64,000 nt of DNA from Desulfobulbus rhabdoformis. GTDB taxonomy: Bacteria > Desulfobacterota > Desulfobulbia > Desulfobulbales > Desulfobulbaceae. This document shows positions 26,669 through 34,813 of the stretch, in pieces (the first letter of the stretch is position 1; every line of letters starts with the position of its first letter). Location: contig NZ_JAFFQA010000012.1 of the NCBI RefSeq assembly GCF_016919065.1, positions 56,969 to 120,968 of the forward strand, read 5' to 3'. Made by a program: the position numbers and the translations under genes. A model generated the notes under the pieces. That model was not told the DNA's origin. It did no database searches and worked only from the letters and a program-made list of their open reading frames with translations.

Positions 26669-27403
26669 TTGCGTTTTCTTCTCTACAATATCCGCTATGC
26701 TACCGGGCATGGACACAGTTTTCATTTCCCTTTTCCCTGGGCCGGATATCTACGCCACTCCCATAGTGTTCTGGAGCAAATCCTTGCCTTTATCAATACG
26801 GTCCAGCCGGATATTATGGGGTTGGTGGAGGTGGATGGAGGCTCATTTCGAACGAAGAAGCTTTGCCAGGCAGAGGTTATTGCCAGAGAGTTTGGCTTTT
26901 ACCATGTGATAGAGACCAAGTACGGCTCAGGCTCCATGGTCAAACGGTTGCCACTGTTAAAAACCCAAGGCAATGCGGTACTGACGCGCATGCCTATAGT
27001 GAGTCACCGTTTTCATTATTTCGATGAGGGGGTCAAGCGGCTGGTGATCCAGGTTTGTACCGAGAAGTTGACTATCTTTCTGGTTCATCTTTCCCTGACC
27101 TACCGTAACCGCCAGTACCAGCTGGAGCGCCTCTATAAGCTCATTCGTGAGGTGGACCGGCCGGTGATCCTTGCTGGCGATTTCAATGCCCTTTGGGGCA
27201 TGCGTGAGCTGGAGCTGTTTCTTGGGGCGACAAAGCTTATCAGCGCTAATCCCGAACGCAAGCCCTCCTTTCCCAGTCGCGCCCCCAAGCGGGAGCTTGA
27301 TTTCATTCTCCACAGCCCGGAGTTGCGGGTTACCAACTTTCAGATTCCACCTATTACTTTTTCCGACCACGCACCGTTGATCTGTGATTTTGATTTTTGC
27401 TGA
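26669..27403 (+). CDS. Endonuclease/exonuclease/phosphatase (EEP) family hydrolase
   Basis: A 244-residue EEP-fold enzyme. It has LLYNIRYATG, GLVEVD (metal-binding Glu), HLSLTYRNRQ, AGDFNALWG and FSDHAPLICDF. All the catalytic positions of the fold (Asn, Glu, His, Asp-x-Asn, Asp-His) are present. The substrate could be DNA, RNA or a phospholipid. TTG 26669 is the only usable start because a TGA lies five codons upstream. It follows pcnB after 40 bases. Confidence 0.85.
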   Translation: MRFLLYNIRYATGHGHSFHFPFPWAGYLRHSHSVLEQILAFINTVQPDIMGLVEVDGGSFRTKKLCQAEVIAREFGFYHVIETKYGSGSMVKRLPLLKTQGNAVLTRMPIVSHRFHYFDEGVKRLVIQVCTEKLTIFLVHLSLTYRNRQYQLERLYKLIREVDRPVILAGDFNALWGMRELELFLGATKLISANPERKPSFPSRAPKRELDFILHSPELRVTNFQIPPITFSDHAPLICDFDFC

Positions 27404-27958
27404 ATCGATTTTTTTTGTTGTTTTGTGATTACTACTGAAACGGAGCTGCAATATTTGTCGCGGGTTAGGCTCGCTCTAAGGTCGAGGATAACTGAGGGAC
27501 TGTAGGAGACGGGCCTTGCCCGCTAGCCATTTTTTCCTAAAAGGTAGCAGTCGAGTAGAGCGGGCACGTTGTTTGTTCTCACTGAAAACTCTTTCATTTC
27601 TACAGGTTCAGGATTTTTGTTTGGGGCTGGGAAAGCTTGGGTGTCACTGCGCATTCCGATCAATTGTCTAGTCTGGCCTCCTCGCCGGAGGGGCACCCTT
27701 TTCTTTGCTTGCCCAAAGAAAAGGGCGAAAAGAAAGGGCAGCCGCGCCGCTGAGACTACCCCGGCCGATGGAGTTTAAATCCGGCGAGGCAAAAACTCGC
27801 TGCGCTCAAACAGTTTGCCTCTTGTTCCGGCTTCAAACCCCACCGCCCGGCTCAGCGCCGATGGCTTTTCTCGTCCCCGAAAGGATCCTGTGTTTTTTCA
27901 AAGAACTCAAGGGCGGGATGCGCTACGTTCTTGTTTGGAATGTGTCTGCTTTTATCCT
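27404..27958. repeat. Non-coding region rich in inverted repeats
   Basis: A 555-base gap between the EEP gene and pgeF with no convincing gene. It holds a perfect 12-bp inverted repeat CCCTTTTCTTTG / CAAAGAAAAGGG (27696-27707, 27714-27725, 6-base loop). It also holds GAGGCAAA / TTTGCCTC (27786-27793, 27814-27821) nested within CCGG arms. Its composition (long C/G-rich stretches with short frames) differs from the neighbours and resembles a dispersed intergenic repeat; its copy number cannot be judged from this window. Confidence 0.5.
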
Positions 27959-28717
27959 TTAGCCTAACTGGGGCAGTCCAATAAACGATCCGTTCCTTCC
28001 TGTAACCCCATCAGCGGTTTGCACGGCCCGGCGGTAAGAAAAGTACTCAGCAGTGCAGCGGGTGCAGATGGCTGCACAGTCAATATTTTCTGTTTTTACC
28101 CCCGCTTCCTCCAGTTGTTTTCTGCTGATCGCCCAAAAATCAAAATAGAAAGGTCGCACCTGATAAGCGTGCATCCATTCAGGGAGTTCACTCATAAAGT
28201 TGGTGAATTCAGCGCAGCAGGGACCAAGGGATGGGCTGATCACGGCAGTGAGTGTCTCCGGTTTGACCCCATGGTGTTCCTGCATGGCCTGAACGGTCTT
28301 GCCGATAATTCCCTGAACACTCCCCCGCCAGCCACAGTGGACTGCAGCGATAACCTGGTGTTGTTGTGCATACAGAAGAACAGCCTGGCAGTCAGCCTGT
28401 TGAATCAGCAGAGCCACGCCTGGAAGGTCTGAGATGATAGCATCATAGCCTTGAGGCTCTTGGCCAATATGTTCTTTGTTTGCCAAGAGGATTGCATCGC
28501 TGTGCACCTGATGCACCGAGATGAGTTGGGTCAGGCCGATGGCTGCCAGGGCCCGAACGCGATTTTCCTTCACGTTGTTGGGGACATCCCCCGCTCCGAG
28601 GTTGAGATTCAGTGTATCAAAGGGGGATGGGCTGATCCCGCCGAGACGGTTAAAACAGCCATGAGGCAGGAGGAGGCGAGAATTTTGATAGAAAGATATC
28701 GGTTCGGGGATATGCAT
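27959..28717 (-). CDS. pgeF: Peptidoglycan editing factor / YfiH laccase-domain purine phosphorylase
   Basis: A 252-residue YfiH-family protein. Members bind zinc, and have been reported both as purine nucleoside-cleaving enzymes and as proofreaders that keep L-Ser out of peptidoglycan. The ligand motifs are SVHQVHSD, QQADCQAVLL and VHCGWRGS. The start at ATG 28717 is the normal family N-terminus. It lies downstream of the porin gene, separated by a terminator. Confidence 0.9.
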   Translation of the reverse strand: MHIPEPISFYQNSRLLLPHGCFNRLGGISPSPFDTLNLNLGAGDVPNNVKENRVRALAAIGLTQLISVHQVHSDAILLANKEHIGQEPQGYDAIISDLPGVALLIQQADCQAVLLYAQQHQVIAAVHCGWRGSVQGIIGKTVQAMQEHHGVKPETLTAVISPSLGPCCAEFTNFMSELPEWMHAYQVRPFYFDFWAISRKQLEEAGVKTENIDCAAICTRCTAEYFSYRRAVQTADGVTGRNGSFIGLPQLG

Positions 28718-28728
28718 AAGCGTCCGTC

Positions 28729-28762
28729 TAAAAAAATGGGGAAAGCCATAATGGCTTTCCCC
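28729..28762 (-). terminator. Rho-independent terminator of the porin gene
   Basis: Perfect 12-bp inverted repeat GGGGAAAGCCAT / ATGGCTTTCCCC (28738-28749, 28751-28762), followed on the minus strand by a run of U. Confidence 0.9.
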
Positions 28763-28789
28763 ACAAAGTTCGTTGTGCTGCTTGCCTGA

Positions 28790-30223
28790 TTAGAAGTAAG
28801 CCTCAAAAGTCAGGTAGACCTGATGAGCGCTTTCAACTGCATCCATCCCTGCCCCCATTCCTGTAAGAGCTGCTGGAAGGTTCGGATCGTCAATGTCAAA
28901 GGGATACATAGTGTAGTCCCCACTTCCGGTATACTGGTAATCATAATACTGCCAACCAAGACGAACAAAAGTCTTGGCATATTTTGAAATTGCCTCGCCC
29001 GTGGGCAAATCATAGATCATATAGAGTTCATAGACATTACCTCGGGTTGCCAGTTTGGACTGATAAAGATCATCATGCCCCGGCGAGAAAGAGACCCAGT
29101 ACTGTGAACCGTAGTTGTACTCCGCTCCGAGCTTCAGTCCTATATTATCCATGTCGTAACGGATACCTGCGTAGACTGAATATCCGTCTTCGCTATCAGT
29201 ATTTGGGGCTCCAGCATTAAACATACCACTGCTATCTGGATCACTTCGGCTCCAACCACCCGCAATGAAGAAACTCAGGTCGTCGATTTTGTCCATGTAC
29301 ACCGCGCTGGTGTGAAACATGTTGCCAACATTTTTGCTTGGGGTTCCTGGATAGTCAAAGAGGTTAAAGGCTCCGAATGCCTGGATATTCATGAAGCGAG
29401 GCCCCTGCTGGAATACATCCCAGCTGATTCCAGCGAAATCGGTATCATCTAGTGGGGCTCCTGTATCCTCCTGGAGACCATTTTCAAAGCCTCGGCCGTA
29501 GCAGAAACGAATGCGCCCGGATCCAAGAGCATCGATCCCCCAGTCATAGGCATAGCCCAAAGAAATACCATCAAAAGGATAATCCATATAGGCAACTGGC
29601 GTAGCCATGCGTTCATCGGTACCCATGCGCAGTTGGGCGGGGGGACCATCGGAGGTGGGACGGCGGCCAATGGAGAACCAGACCGGCATGCCACCAATAT
29701 TCGTCCAGTTGAGGTAAGCGCGATCAACGTAGAGTGCACTATCATTAGGTGTTCTAGTCGTATTGCCATCATAAATGGGATAACCACCTGCTAATCCCGT
29801 GGGAACATCTTGCATGCCCCAGACCTTATACATGGCCAATCGCCCTTTAAAAGTCAAATCTTCTGTCGCTTTGACCCGCATATTGAGACGTAAACGATTT
29901 GTCATAATTGTATCGTTATAGCGATCACTCAACACATAATCTGCATCGTAGTAATCCCCACGGGCACGGAAATCTCCGTTAAACTGAAAACGGGCGGCAA
30001 GATCCCAGGCGTCGGATCTCTCATCCATGTCGTCGACCTTGTCACCGTAGTCGGCCACAACCTCTTTCTGTTCGGCCATCTGTGCCCTCAACTCTTCAAG
30101 CTGTCTGGAGAGTTCTTCAATTTTTTGCTCCAGGTCTGCATTCCCAGCCCCGCCACCGGCAAGAGCCATGGTGGGCAGGACCATCATTCCTGCTATTGCC
30201 AGCATGGAAAATCGTTTAATCAT
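28790..30223 (-). CDS. Outer-membrane beta-barrel porin, DUF3373-like
   Basis: A 477-residue outer-membrane protein. It has a signal peptide (residues 1-22, ending MALA), a coiled-coil segment (about 28-65) typical of trimeric porins with a peptidoglycan-facing stalk, and then alternating aromatic strands. The C-terminus is YLTFEAYF with the terminal Phe used by the BAM complex. It resembles DUF3373 family proteins of deltaproteobacteria. AGGAGG lies upstream of the ATG. It has its own promoter-like sequence and terminator, so it is a monocistronic, probably abundant protein. Confidence 0.8.
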   Translation of the reverse strand: MIKRFSMLAIAGMMVLPTMALAGGGAGNADLEQKIEELSRQLEELRAQMAEQKEVVADYGDKVDDMDERSDAWDLAARFQFNGDFRARGDYYDADYVLSDRYNDTIMTNRLRLNMRVKATEDLTFKGRLAMYKVWGMQDVPTGLAGGYPIYDGNTTRTPNDSALYVDRAYLNWTNIGGMPVWFSIGRRPTSDGPPAQLRMGTDERMATPVAYMDYPFDGISLGYAYDWGIDALGSGRIRFCYGRGFENGLQEDTGAPLDDTDFAGISWDVFQQGPRFMNIQAFGAFNLFDYPGTPSKNVGNMFHTSAVYMDKIDDLSFFIAGGWSRSDPDSSGMFNAGAPNTDSEDGYSVYAGIRYDMDNIGLKLGAEYNYGSQYWVSFSPGHDDLYQSKLATRGNVYELYMIYDLPTGEAISKYAKTFVRLGWQYYDYQYTGSGDYTMYPFDIDDPNLPAALTGMGAGMDAVESAHQVYLTFEAYF

Positions 30224-30267
30224 CCCTCTCCTCCTATCTTATGAAACGCTGGTTGATGGTGGAAAAA

Positions 30268-30298
30268 ATTATACATCCTAAATGGAAATAAATCACAA
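30268..30298 (-). promoter_or_regulatory. Likely sigma-70 promoter of the porin gene
   Basis: On the minus strand a perfect TATAAT (30268-30273) lies 45 bases upstream of the ATG, with TTGTGA (30293-30298) 19 bases further upstream. The spacer is slightly long. Confidence 0.5.
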
Positions 30299-30390
30299 TC
30301 CTGAATATAACTTCACAGTATCTTGTCTTTTTTTGAATGTCAATGAAGGAGTAGGGGGGAGTAAAAAAAATTGAACTTTTTGTGTGCGAA

Positions 30391-30429
30391 TAAAAAAAAC
30401 CCGCCAAATCCAAAAGGATTTGACGGGTT
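30391..30429 (-). terminator. Rho-independent terminator of clpA
   Basis: Stem AACCCGTCAAATCC pairs with GGATTTGGCGGGTT (one G-U/mismatch) around an AAAA loop, followed on the minus strand by a run of eight U. Confidence 0.9.
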
Positions 30430-30459
30430 AGAAAAAAACAGCAGGATAAGTTTGATGAG

Positions 30460-32745
30460 CTATTTGTAACTGAACGTGGTCTTTCCGTTCTTCCGGCCAA
30501 CCTTCGCCAGCCCTCCCTTAATCAGCTGCCCAAAAAGGATCTCTTCGGTGAGTACATCGCCGATCTCACGCATAATCAGGCGACGCAGTGGCCGGGCGCC
30601 AAAAGCGGGCTCGTAGCCTTCTTTGGCAAGCCATGCACGGGCAGCAGGGCTGAGTGAAATCTCCACCTTTTTGCTGGCCAATTGCAGCTGCAGCTCGCCA
30701 ACCATCTTTTCGACGACCTTCTCCACCGTCTCGGGGCCCAGCGGGCCAAAGGTAATGGTCGCATCCAGGCGATTACGAAACTCGGGCGAAAACATATTCT
30801 TAATTGCCTTTTGCTCTTTACCGGAGCTGTCGCCCAGAAAACCAATGGTACGCTCGCTCATTTCACGGGCACCGGCATTGGTGGTCATAATCAGGATGAC
30901 ATTGCGGAAATCTGCACGACGCCCTGCATTATCGGTCAGGGTCGAGTGGTCCATAACCTGCAGCAGGATGGAGAAGACATCCGGGTGCGCCTTTTCGATT
31001 TCATCCAAGAGCAGCACCGTGTAGGGATGCTTACGGATCGCATCGGTCAGTAGGCCACCTTGATCAAAGCCCACATAGCCTGGAGGTGCACCGATGAGCC
31101 GGGCAACCGCATGTTTTTCCATGTACTCAGACATGTCGAACCGCTCAAAGTTCACCGAGAGCGAGGCTGCCAGCTGCCGGGCAACCTCTGTCTTGCCCAC
31201 GCCGGTTGGACCTGCAAAGAGAAACGAGCCTGTGGGCGACTGCGGGTTTCCCAGTCCGGCCCGGGAACGTTTCACCGCCTTCACCAGGGCCTCAATAGCC
31301 TGGTCCTGGCCAAAGATAACCGATTTCAGGCTATCTTCGAGTTTGAGCAAATCATTGAGATCGCTGCCAGATTTACTGTTGACCGGAACACGGGCGATTT
31401 TGGAGACAACCTGCTCAATGTCGCGTACACCAATGGTGCGACCGGTTTTGCCGTTAAGACGGAAGAAGGCGCCCACCTCATCCATGACATCGATAGCCTT
31501 GTCCGGCAGAAAACGGTCGTTAATATAGCGATGGGCCAACTCTGCCGTTGCGTCAATAGCGGTCTTGCTGTAGCGGATATGATGGTGTTCCTCATAGCGT
31601 GGTTGCAGACCTTTGAGGATACGGCAGGTATCCTTGACCGAGGGTTCCTCTATATCGATTTTCTGGAAACGGCGCGAAAGAGCCCGATCCTTCTCGATAT
31701 GGTTTTTATACTCCTCGTAGGTGGTGGAGCCAATGCAGCGGATCGTGCCAGACTGCAGTGCCGGTTTAAGCAGGTTCGAGGCATCCATGGAGCCGCCGCT
31801 GGTGGCGCCGGCGCCGATGATGGTGTGCATTTCATCGATAAACAAAATAGCTTTCTCTTTGCCTTCGATGGCTGCAACAACTTCCTTGAGCCGCTTTTCA
31901 AAATCACCACGATACTTAGTGCCGGCAACCAGAGTGCCCAGGTCAAGCATGTAGATTTCCGTTCCCTCGAGCAGATCGGGAACCAGCTTTTTAGGATCAG
32001 GTTTTTCTTCCTTACGGGCAAGTCCATCTTCGTGAATACGCAGGGCCAGGCCTTCTGCCATGGCGGTTTTGCCCACGCCCGGTTCACCGACCAAAAGTGG
32101 ATTGTTTTTCTTCCGGCGACAGAGTACCTGCATCATACGTTTCAATTCAAAGTCGCGTCCGATGAGCGGGTCAATGGTGCCTTCCTCGGCGCGGCGTGCG
32201 AAGTTGACCGTAAACTCGTCCAAGGCATCAGAGGAGCGGTCCTGTCGTTTTTTAGAAGGTTGTGCCTGTCCACCGCCAGGTCCGGGAGGCGGCTGCTGAT
32301 AGGGTTCTTTCTGCAGGTATTCGGGCAGGCCATGGGAGATATACTCCACCACCTCCATGCGGCCAACACCTTCACTTCCCAGAAAATACACGGCATGCGA
32401 GTCTGGCTCGGTGAAGATGGAGACCAGCACGTCGCCGGTGTCAACCTGTTTCTTGCCACAGCTCTGCACATGGCTGACCGCACGCTGGAGGACGCGATTA
32501 AAGGCAACCGTCTGGGCGGGTTCACCGTCAAGCTCTTTCATGATCGGCATGCCGGATTCGAAAAAGCGCTCCAGCCGCTCTTTAATATTCTGGTTGTTGC
32601 CACCGCACTTGTCGATGATATGCCGGGCAAGATCGTCGTGCAGCAAACCGTAGAGCATATGCTCGACCGTCACATATTCGTGGCGATGGTTTTTTGCTTC
32701 TTTGATCGCTTTAATCAGGGCAAGTTCCAGTTCTTTACTCAACAT
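30460..32745 (-). CDS. clpA: ATP-dependent Clp protease ATP-binding subunit ClpA
   Basis: AAA+ unfoldase that feeds substrates to ClpP. The 761-residue protein has the N-terminal double Clp_N repeat (residues 1-145). The first AAA+ module has Walker [14 protein letters not shown] and Walker B ILFIDEMH; the second has [13 protein letters not shown] and [10 protein letters not shown] with a GYVG pore loop. The C-terminal D2-small domain follows. clpS lies directly upstream on the same strand, and the terminator lies just after the stop. Confidence 0.97.
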   Translation of the reverse strand: MLSKELELALIKAIKEAKNHRHEYVTVEHMLYGLLHDDLARHIIDKCGGNNQNIKERLERFFESGMPIMKELDGEPAQTVAFNRVLQRAVSHVQSCGKKQVDTGDVLVSIFTEPDSHAVYFLGSEGVGRMEVVEYISHGLPEYLQKEPYQQPPPGPGGGQAQPSKKRQDRSSDALDEFTVNFARRAEEGTIDPLIGRDFELKRMMQVLCRRKKNNPLLVGEPGVGKTAMAEGLALRIHEDGLARKEEKPDPKKLVPDLLEGTEIYMLDLGTLVAGTKYRGDFEKRLKEVVAAIEGKEKAILFIDEMHTIIGAGATSGGSMDASNLLKPALQSGTIRCIGSTTYEEYKNHIEKDRALSRRFQKIDIEEPSVKDTCRILKGLQPRYEEHHHIRYSKTAIDATAELAHRYINDRFLPDKAIDVMDEVGAFFRLNGKTGRTIGVRDIEQVVSKIARVPVNSKSGSDLNDLLKLEDSLKSVIFGQDQAIEALVKAVKRSRAGLGNPQSPTGSFLFAGPTGVGKTEVARQLAASLSVNFERFDMSEYMEKHAVARLIGAPPGYVGFDQGGLLTDAIRKHPYTVLLLDEIEKAHPDVFSILLQVMDHSTLTDNAGRRADFRNVILIMTTNAGAREMSERTIGFLGDSSGKEQKAIKNMFSPEFRNRLDATITFGPLGPETVEKVVEKMVGELQLQLASKKVEISLSPAARAWLAKEGYEPAFGARPLRRLIMREIGDVLTEEILFGQLIKGGLAKVGRKNGKTTFSYK

Positions 32746-32824
32746 ATGTATTTCCTCGTCGGGGAGTCATCCTCCCCTTGGATCCACGAATACCGGGGTA
32801 CCCGTCTGGCTGTACTGCTTTATG

Positions 32825-33142
32825 TTAACTCTCCTTTTCCAAGGAACAGCGAAGGGGAAATTGATGCTGTTTAGCCATCTGGTGAACCGTCTCTACCTTG
32901 GTTTCTGCAATTTCCCGGGTGTAGACCCCTGCAATGCCAATGCCCTGGTGATGCACATTGAGCATGATTTGCGTGGCCTCTTCGGTGTTTTTGTGAAAGA
33001 CCGTCTGCAGAACCATGACGACAAAATCCATGGTGGTATAATCGTCGTTATGCAGCAGAACCTTGTACTGCGGCGGTTCCTGTACGGCCTCCCGGTCGCT
33101 GGTTTCGAGTTTTTCCTGAACAATTGAATCTTCTTTTGCCAT
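32825..33142 (-). CDS. clpS: ClpS adaptor
   Basis: A 105-residue adaptor that delivers N-degron substrates to ClpAP. It has [16 protein letters not shown] (the hydrophobic-pocket loop with Asn-Asp-Asp), the HH pair in NVHHQG, and [12 protein letters not shown]. The N-terminal extension of about 25 residues is disordered, as usual. It is 79 bases upstream of clpA. With the bpt transferase in the same window, this completes an N-degron pathway apart from clpP. Confidence 0.96.
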   Translation of the reverse strand: MAKEDSIVQEKLETSDREAVQEPPQYKVLLHNDDYTTMDFVVMVLQTVFHKNTEEATQIMLNVHHQGIGIAGVYTREIAETKVETVHQMAKQHQFPLRCSLEKES

Positions 33143-33443
33143 ACCTCTACTCGATGGGATTACACTTTGTTCGAGGAATCAAAGTTGGTTATTCTCATTA
33201 AAAGACCTGAGAACAACGAGTTGTATGCTGTGGCCTTCGTTCTGTACGTCCTGTGAACTGCGGGTGCTCTTAAGAACAACTGTCTTGTTCTCGTATCAAC
33301 ACGTACATGACTCCCGTTAGAAGCGCCATGAATTATTGTATAAATCGAACGGGTTGGGTGCTTTTATTCGACTCAAATCATTTTTCTATATCAGTATTGT
33401 AATACCCGTCCTTGATTTTGCAAGGTTAGTCAAAACCCCTCAG
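33143..33443. other. Intergenic region between holA and clpS
   Basis: About 300 bases with no gene; it must contain the clpS-clpA promoter. A small perfect hairpin AGAACAA / TTGTTCT occurs at 33273-33291. No U-run makes it a clear terminator. Confidence 0.4.
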
Positions 33444-34805
33444 TTATTCTTTTGAAGTTGCACGGCGCATCATCGAAAGCAGGAGATGCTGTAAGAGAAT
33501 CTCGGGCTGCACGGGGGAGCCTTTCAAGCGCAGCTCTGCTTTCAACAACAGTTTCAGCCAGCGTCCCAGAAGTAGCAGGTTCATGGTGGAGGCGGTCTTG
33601 AACTGCATGTACAGTGCAAACGGATGCCCGCTCAATTCTTTTTTCCACTGCTCTCGTTCTTTGAGCCGGGGCAGGCAGGTATTTTGAAAAGCCTGGGCCG
33701 ACATGGATCCCTGAAACCCTATTTCAGGCTGTTCCAACAAAGAGCGAAACAGCATCAGGGTGCGGACATAGTTGCGCAGGGTGGCCACCACCGCCAGGGG
33801 ATGAATACCGTTTTCCTGGAGACGCTGGCCAATTTTCAGTGCCTGGGCCAGGTTCCCCGCCGATATGGCACCGGTGAGTTCAAAGAGGGCCTCTTGCCTG
33901 GTGCGACCAACAAGCAGATCCAGATCCTCGCGGGTTATCTGTCGTCGCTCCCCCACATACGCTATGACTTTCTCCAATTCCATGACCACCGCCACCGGAT
34001 GGAACCCAACCCGCTCAAAAAGCAGATCCGTGAGCCCGGAAGCAAGGGTCTTGCCTTGTTTGGCCAGCGTCTGTTGCACCAGATCCTGTAAAACTGCTTT
34101 TTGCGCTTTTTGCGCTTTGGAACTGGCGCCGGTCTCCACGCTCATATCCAGGATGGACTGGGACTCCTTGAGTTGTTTAAAGAGTTTTTTGCGCTTATCC
34201 ACATCCTCGGTGATGAGGATGAGGATATTGGACTGTGGCAGGCCGGATTCAAGTGTTGCCATAAGCGACTCAGCCGGATCTGCGGCCGCTTTTGCCTGTG
34301 TCTGAGCCTGGTCGGATCTCAGCAGCGAGGCGGTCCAGTTCAAATCGCCACCGGGTTTGGCAAAGCCAAACAAGTGTTGCCACTCACTAGCAGGCATGGT
34401 TGGGAGTTCTTCGTATTCGGCTGGAGTCAGGCCGCCGCTTTCAACGAAGGCGCGCAGGGCACGGGCGGCCTGTTCCTGCTTACCGGCAGCCTGCGCCTTC
34501 TGGGCTCGATCCCAGATGCTCTTTGCCACCTGTTTGGAGTGAAAGAGCCGGGTGTCGATGACTCGATAAACCTGGCGGCCAGGCAACAGGCTGAACCCAC
34601 GGAGTTTTGCCAGGGTGGTCTGACAGTCTTCGCGATCCCCATCAATAGAGTGCAGGGTCCCTCCTGCTTGCAAGAGCACCTTCTCAAGCTGGTCAGAGGC
34701 GTTGCGGCAGAGATAGCGTTCGCCAAAGATCAGATAGACCTGGGTTGGGCCGCTCGCGGCTACAGCCATCATTTCCTCTGTTTTTTCACGGCTATAGAGC
34801 GGCAT
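33444..34805 (-). CDS. holA: DNA polymerase III delta subunit (clamp loader)
   Basis: Clamp-loader wrench that opens the beta sliding clamp. The 453-residue protein is longer than the usual 340. It has the AAA-like N-terminal VYLIFGERYLC, then a central insertion (about residues 110-185) rich in Ala, Gln and Lys. LILITEDVDKRKKLFKQLK and the helical C-terminal domain (HPLAVVATLRNYVRTLMLF) follow. The insertion explains the extra length. It starts 8 bases after the stop of the large secreted unknown, an odd operon partner. Confidence 0.88.
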   Translation of the reverse strand: MPLYSREKTEEMMAVAASGPTQVYLIFGERYLCRNASDQLEKVLLQAGGTLHSIDGDREDCQTTLAKLRGFSLLPGRQVYRVIDTRLFHSKQVAKSIWDRAQKAQAAGKQEQAARALRAFVESGGLTPAEYEELPTMPASEWQHLFGFAKPGGDLNWTASLLRSDQAQTQAKAAADPAESLMATLESGLPQSNILILITEDVDKRKKLFKQLKESQSILDMSVETGASSKAQKAQKAVLQDLVQQTLAKQGKTLASGLTDLLFERVGFHPVAVVMELEKVIAYVGERRQITREDLDLLVGRTRQEALFELTGAISAGNLAQALKIGQRLQENGIHPLAVVATLRNYVRTLMLFRSLLEQPEIGFQGSMSAQAFQNTCLPRLKEREQWKKELSGHPFALYMQFKTASTMNLLLLGRWLKLLLKAELRLKGSPVQPEILLQHLLLSMMRRATSKE

Positions 34806-34813
34806 GGAGAGGC

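Noticed and set aside
31060..32874. A 604-codon plus-strand frame opposite clpA
   Set aside because: Antisense shadow of clpA; no protein-like features.
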